Origin: DASQMT01 sp963839615
GTDB lineage: Bacteria; Actinomycetota; Thermoleophilia; Solirubrobacterales; Solirubrobacteraceae
Assembly (NCBI GenBank): GCA_963839615.1
Contig: CAWIVY010000010.1
Span: 124,001-188,000, forward strand
DNA: 64,000 nucleotides
Direction of reading: 5' to 3'
Part shown: positions 61,470 to 64,000 of the stretch, in pieces
How the letters are laid out: each line of letters begins with the position of its first letter
Numbering within the stretch: position 1 is the first letter of the stretch
The notes under the pieces: model-generated
Databases searched by the model: none
The model's input: only the letters and a program-made list of their open reading frames with translations
Told to the model about the DNA's origin: nothing
Position numbers and translations under genes: made by a program

Positions 61470-62204
61470 ATGGCCCGGCCAGAGGGAGCAGTCGCGCTCG
61501 TCACGGGCGCGTCGAAGGGCATCGGCTCGGCGATCGCCAAGGCGCTCGCGGCCGACGGCTGGCAGGTCGCGGTCAACTACCGCTCCGACGACGCCGGCGC
61601 GAAGGCCACCGTGGCTGCGATCGAGGGCGCCGGCGGCAGGGCCGTCGCGCTCCACGGCGACGTCGCCAACGGCGCTCCCGACGAGCTCTTCGCGGCAGCC
61701 GAGGAGGCGCTCGGCGGGCCCGTGCTCGCGCTCGTCAACAACGCCGGCGTGCGCGCCGACAACCTCGCGATCCAGATCGACGACGCCGACTGGGACACGG
61801 TGCTCAACACGAACCTTTCCGCGGCCTTCAGGCTCACGAAGCGCTCGCTCAAGCCGATGCTCCGCGCCCGCTACGGCCGGATCGTCAACGTCGCGTCGGT
61901 CGTCGGGCCGCGGGCCAACGCCGGCCAGGCGAACTACGCGGCCGCCAAGGCCGGGCTGATCGGCCTGACCAAGACGGTGTCGCACGAGGTCGCCCGGCGG
62001 GGTATCACGGTAAACGCCGTGGCCCCCGGCTTCATCGAGACCGACATGACGAAGGACATGCTCGACGACGTCGTCAAGGCGATCCCCGCGCGCCGCGCGG
62101 GCCAGCCGGAGGAGGTCGCCGCCGCCGTGCGCTTCCTCGCCTCCGACGACGCCGCCTACGTCACCGGAACCACGCTCTTCGTCGACGGCGGCATGTCCGC
62201 TTGA
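61470..62204 (+). CDS. fabG: 3-oxoacyl-ACP reductase FabG
   Basis: 244 residues starting 3 bp after fabH. The SDR motifs are VTGASKGIGSAIA, the NNAG box LVNNAGVRADN, and the Ser-Tyr-Lys site INVASVVG-type segment VNVASVVGPRANAGQANYAA, AKAGLIG. It reduces 3-oxoacyl-ACP with NADPH. The C-terminal TGTTLFVDGGMSA is typical. Confidence 0.95.
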   Translation: MARPEGAVALVTGASKGIGSAIAKALAADGWQVAVNYRSDDAGAKATVAAIEGAGGRAVALHGDVANGAPDELFAAAEEALGGPVLALVNNAGVRADNLAIQIDDADWDTVLNTNLSAAFRLTKRSLKPMLRARYGRIVNVASVVGPRANAGQANYAAAKAGLIGLTKTVSHEVARRGITVNAVAPGFIETDMTKDMLDDVVKAIPARRAGQPEEVAAAVRFLASDDAAYVTGTTLFVDGGMSA

Positions 62205-62232
62205 CCACTGAACCCGAAACCAAGGAGAGAAC

Positions 62233-62481
62233 ATGGCCACAACCGTCACCCCAGAAGCAGTCGAGAAGGTCGTCTTCGACGCGCTGCCCCAGTTCGGCGC
62301 CGATCCGAGCGAGATCAGCCGCGACGCCACGTTCGAGGATCTCGACGTCGACTCACTCGACCTCGCCGAGCTCTCGCAGATCATCGAGGACGAGTTCGGC
62401 GTCCAGCTCAAGGGCGACGACGTCGGCAAGATCAAGACCGTCGGCGACGCCATCGACGTGGTGGTGAGCCGCGCAGGATGA
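62233..62481 (+). CDS. acpP: Acyl carrier protein
   Basis: 82 residues with AAGGAG before the ATG. The phosphopantetheine attachment Ser lies in FEDLDVDSLDLAELSQ. The helix II-III region is EDEFGVQLKGDDVGKIKTVG. The protein is acidic, as usual. Its stop overlaps the fabF start as ATGA. Confidence 0.95.
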   Translation: MATTVTPEAVEKVVFDALPQFGADPSEISRDATFEDLDVDSLDLAELSQIIEDEFGVQLKGDDVGKIKTVGDAIDVVVSRAG

Positions 62482-63677
62482 AGCCCGAAGTCGTCGTCAC
62501 CGGCATAGGCGCCGTCACCCCTCTGGGTGTCGGCGCCCGCACGCTGCACGAGCGCTGGACCGCCGGCACCTCGGGGATCGAGGACGGCGAAGGCGCCTGC
62601 ACGGAGTTCGACCCGACCGATCACCTCTCGATCAAGGAGGTGCGCCGGGCCGATCGCTTCACCCAGTTCGCCCTCGTCTCCTCCGACGAGGCGCTCGCGG
62701 AGGCCGGCTGGGACGATGAGCTGCCTTACGACGCCAGTCGCATCGGGTCGATCATCGGCACCGGCATCGGCGGCATCGGCACGCTGACCCATAACCACCA
62801 GGTGCTGCTCGAGCAGGGCGCGGGCAAGGTCTCGCCGCTCGCGATCCCGCTGATGATGGGGAACGCGGGCGCCGGCGCCGTCGCGATGCGCCACAAGCTC
62901 CGCGGCCCGTCGTTCGCGACGCTCTCGGCCTGCGCGGCCGGCGCGCACGCAATCGGCGAGGCGACCAAGCTGATCCAGTCCGGCGGCGCCGACGCCGTCG
63001 TCACCGGCGGCTCGGAGGCGGGGCTCGTCCCGCTAGCGCGCGCCGCATTCGCGGCACTCGACGCGCTGTCGGACTCCGGCATCAGCCGCCCGTTCGACGT
63101 CCGCCGCGACGGCTTCGTGATGGGCGAGGGCGCCGCGGTGCTGATCCTCGAGGACGCCGAGAAGGCGCGCGAGCGCGGCGCCAACATCCTCGCCTACGTG
63201 CGCGGCTACGGTGCGACCTCGGACGCCTACCACCTGACCGCCCCCGACAAGGAAGGCGCCGGCGCCGCCGAGGCGATGCGGATCGCGCTCGCCGACGCCG
63301 GACTGACCCCCGAGGACATCGTGTACATCAACGCGCACGGCACCTCGACCCCGCTCAACGACCGCTCCGAGACCAAGGCCCTGAAGGCCGCCCTCGGCGA
63401 CGCTGTCAAGGACATTCCCGTGTCCTCCACGAAGTCGGCGATCGGGCATCTGCTCGGCGCGGCCGGCGCAGTGGAAGCCGTGGCGACCATCCTCGCCCTG
63501 CGCGACCGGATCGCCCCACCGACACTCGGGCACGAGGAGCCCGAGGAAGGCCTGGACCTGGACTACGTCCCGGGCAAGGCCCGCCCCCTGGACATCGACG
63601 GCAAGCCCGCGGTCGGTCTGTCGAACGCCTTCGGCTTCGGCGGCCACAACGCGGTGCTGTGCCTGGAGGCCGCATGA
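62478..63677 (+). CDS. fabF: Beta-ketoacyl-ACP synthase II FabF
   Basis: 399 residues. The catalytic Cys is in LSACAAGAHAIGEATK, the two His in INAHGTSTPLNDRSE and AIGHLLGAAGAVEA, and the Lys in STKSAIGH. It extends acyl-ACP chains. The stop overlaps the next gene start (ATGA), so translation of the operon is tightly coupled. Confidence 0.96.
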   Translation: MKPEVVVTGIGAVTPLGVGARTLHERWTAGTSGIEDGEGACTEFDPTDHLSIKEVRRADRFTQFALVSSDEALAEAGWDDELPYDASRIGSIIGTGIGGIGTLTHNHQVLLEQGAGKVSPLAIPLMMGNAGAGAVAMRHKLRGPSFATLSACAAGAHAIGEATKLIQSGGADAVVTGGSEAGLVPLARAAFAALDALSDSGISRPFDVRRDGFVMGEGAAVLILEDAEKARERGANILAYVRGYGATSDAYHLTAPDKEGAGAAEAMRIALADAGLTPEDIVYINAHGTSTPLNDRSETKALKAALGDAVKDIPVSSTKSAIGHLLGAAGAVEAVATILALRDRIAPPTLGHEEPEEGLDLDYVPGKARPLDIDGKPAVGLSNAFGFGGHNAVLCLEAA

Positions 63678-64000
63678 CGATCGAGATGGTTCCCCAGGTC
63701 GAGGACAAGCTGACGCCGATCGAGCGCCTGGAAGCGCTCTGCGATCCCGGGTCGCTGACGCTGCTGCGCTCGGACGTGCGCTCGCGGCGCATGGGCGAGA
63801 AGGCGCGCGCCGGCGACGGCGTGATCGCCGGCGCCGGGCGTGTCGACGGCCGCCCCGTGTTCTGCTACGCGCAGGACCCCACGTACCTCGGCGGCTCGCT
63901 CGGCGAGCAGCACGCCGACTCCATCGTCCGCGTGCTGCGGCTCGCAGGCCGCGCGGGCGCCCCCGTCGTCGGCTTCATCGAGTCCGGCGGCGCGCGCATG
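63674..64000 (+). CDS. Acyl-CoA carboxylase beta (carboxyltransferase) subunit, 5' part
   Basis: 109 codons up to the window edge: MTIEMVPQVEDKLTPIERLE, ALCDPGSLTLLRSDV, then DGVIAGAGRVDGRPVFCYAQ, DPTYLGGSLGEQHADSIVRV and VVGFIESGGARM. This is the N-terminal crotonase-like half of an AccD/PccB-type carboxyltransferase. It would supply malonyl-CoA to the preceding enzymes. It starts on the fabF stop codon. Confidence 0.9.
   Translation, partial: MTIEMVPQVEDKLTPIERLEALCDPGSLTLLRSDVRSRRMGEKARAGDGVIAGAGRVDGRPVFCYAQDPTYLGGSLGEQHADSIVRVLRLAGRAGAPVVGFIESGGARM

Overview
The window is GC-rich (roughly 70% or more by eye), densely coding on both strands, with many GTG/TTG starts and 4-bp start/stop overlaps. 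Gene content points to a deep-branching actinobacterium of the Thermoleophilia/Solirubrobacterales type (Conexibacter- or Solirubrobacter-like). The clues are a fabD-fabH-fabG-acpP-fabF-acyl-CoA carboxylase cluster, several F420-type LLM oxidoreductases, dodecin, TIGR02960-like sigma factors, hydrolase-cyclase fusions, and secreted proteins with Ca-binding or fibronectin-like repeats. The placement is inferred from content, not from a marker-gene search. I saw no rRNA, tRNA, CRISPR array or transposase.

Layout. 1-8.6 kb: a cut secreted LVIVD-repeat protein, an alpha/beta-hydrolase/glycosyltransferase fusion, a methyltransferase-DUF3455 pair, a LuxR regulator divergent from a coiled-coil GGDEF protein, and a frameshifted FAD oxidoreductase. 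8.6-11.5 kb: a CarH/LitR-type B12 photoreceptor regulator followed by an ECF sigma factor and a STAS protein, divergent from DUF378 and fasciclin genes. 11.6-21.4 kb: a glutathione S-transferase, secreted proteins, HD and PspC proteins, a subtilase, a Ca-binding repeat protein and a PAS-GGDEF-HD-GYP protein. 21.4-28.9 kb: a homocysteine methyltransferase/amino-acid oxidase pair, a flippase-like membrane protein, F420-type enzymes, dodecin, a lipoate ligase-like protein, an HhH-GPD protein and an HNH nuclease.

28.9-43 kb: a membrane sulfatase, a RES-Xre toxin-antitoxin pair sharing a palindromic promoter with an LLM gene, a hydrolase-adenylate cyclase fusion coupled to a DUF892 protein, ImmA/IrrE protease, a second GGDEF-HD-GYP protein, an ECF sigma operon, PPK2, and a divergent MBL/universal-stress pair only 23 bp apart. 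43-45 kb is a patch of gene decay: a doubly frameshifted VOC gene, an orphan LuxR helix-turn-helix fragment and an FUSC exporter with a frameshifted tail. 45-47 kb encodes the most unusual protein, two annexin repeats joined to a protein-glutaminase-type catalytic domain, with an N-terminal motif like those of contractile-injection-system cargo.

48-58.5 kb: GNAT-like and fibronectin-like proteins, an MBL hydrolase, a GCS2 ligase, murB, a divergent urease (fused UreAB plus UreC, no accessory genes visible), an aldose epimerase and a two-component system. 58.5-64 kb: nested palindromes ahead of an AbiEi-DUF559 protein, then the type II fatty-acid operon, which runs off the right edge. A recurring feature is a TANNNT-like hexamer 6-10 nt before the start codon, suggesting that many genes here are transcribed leaderless.
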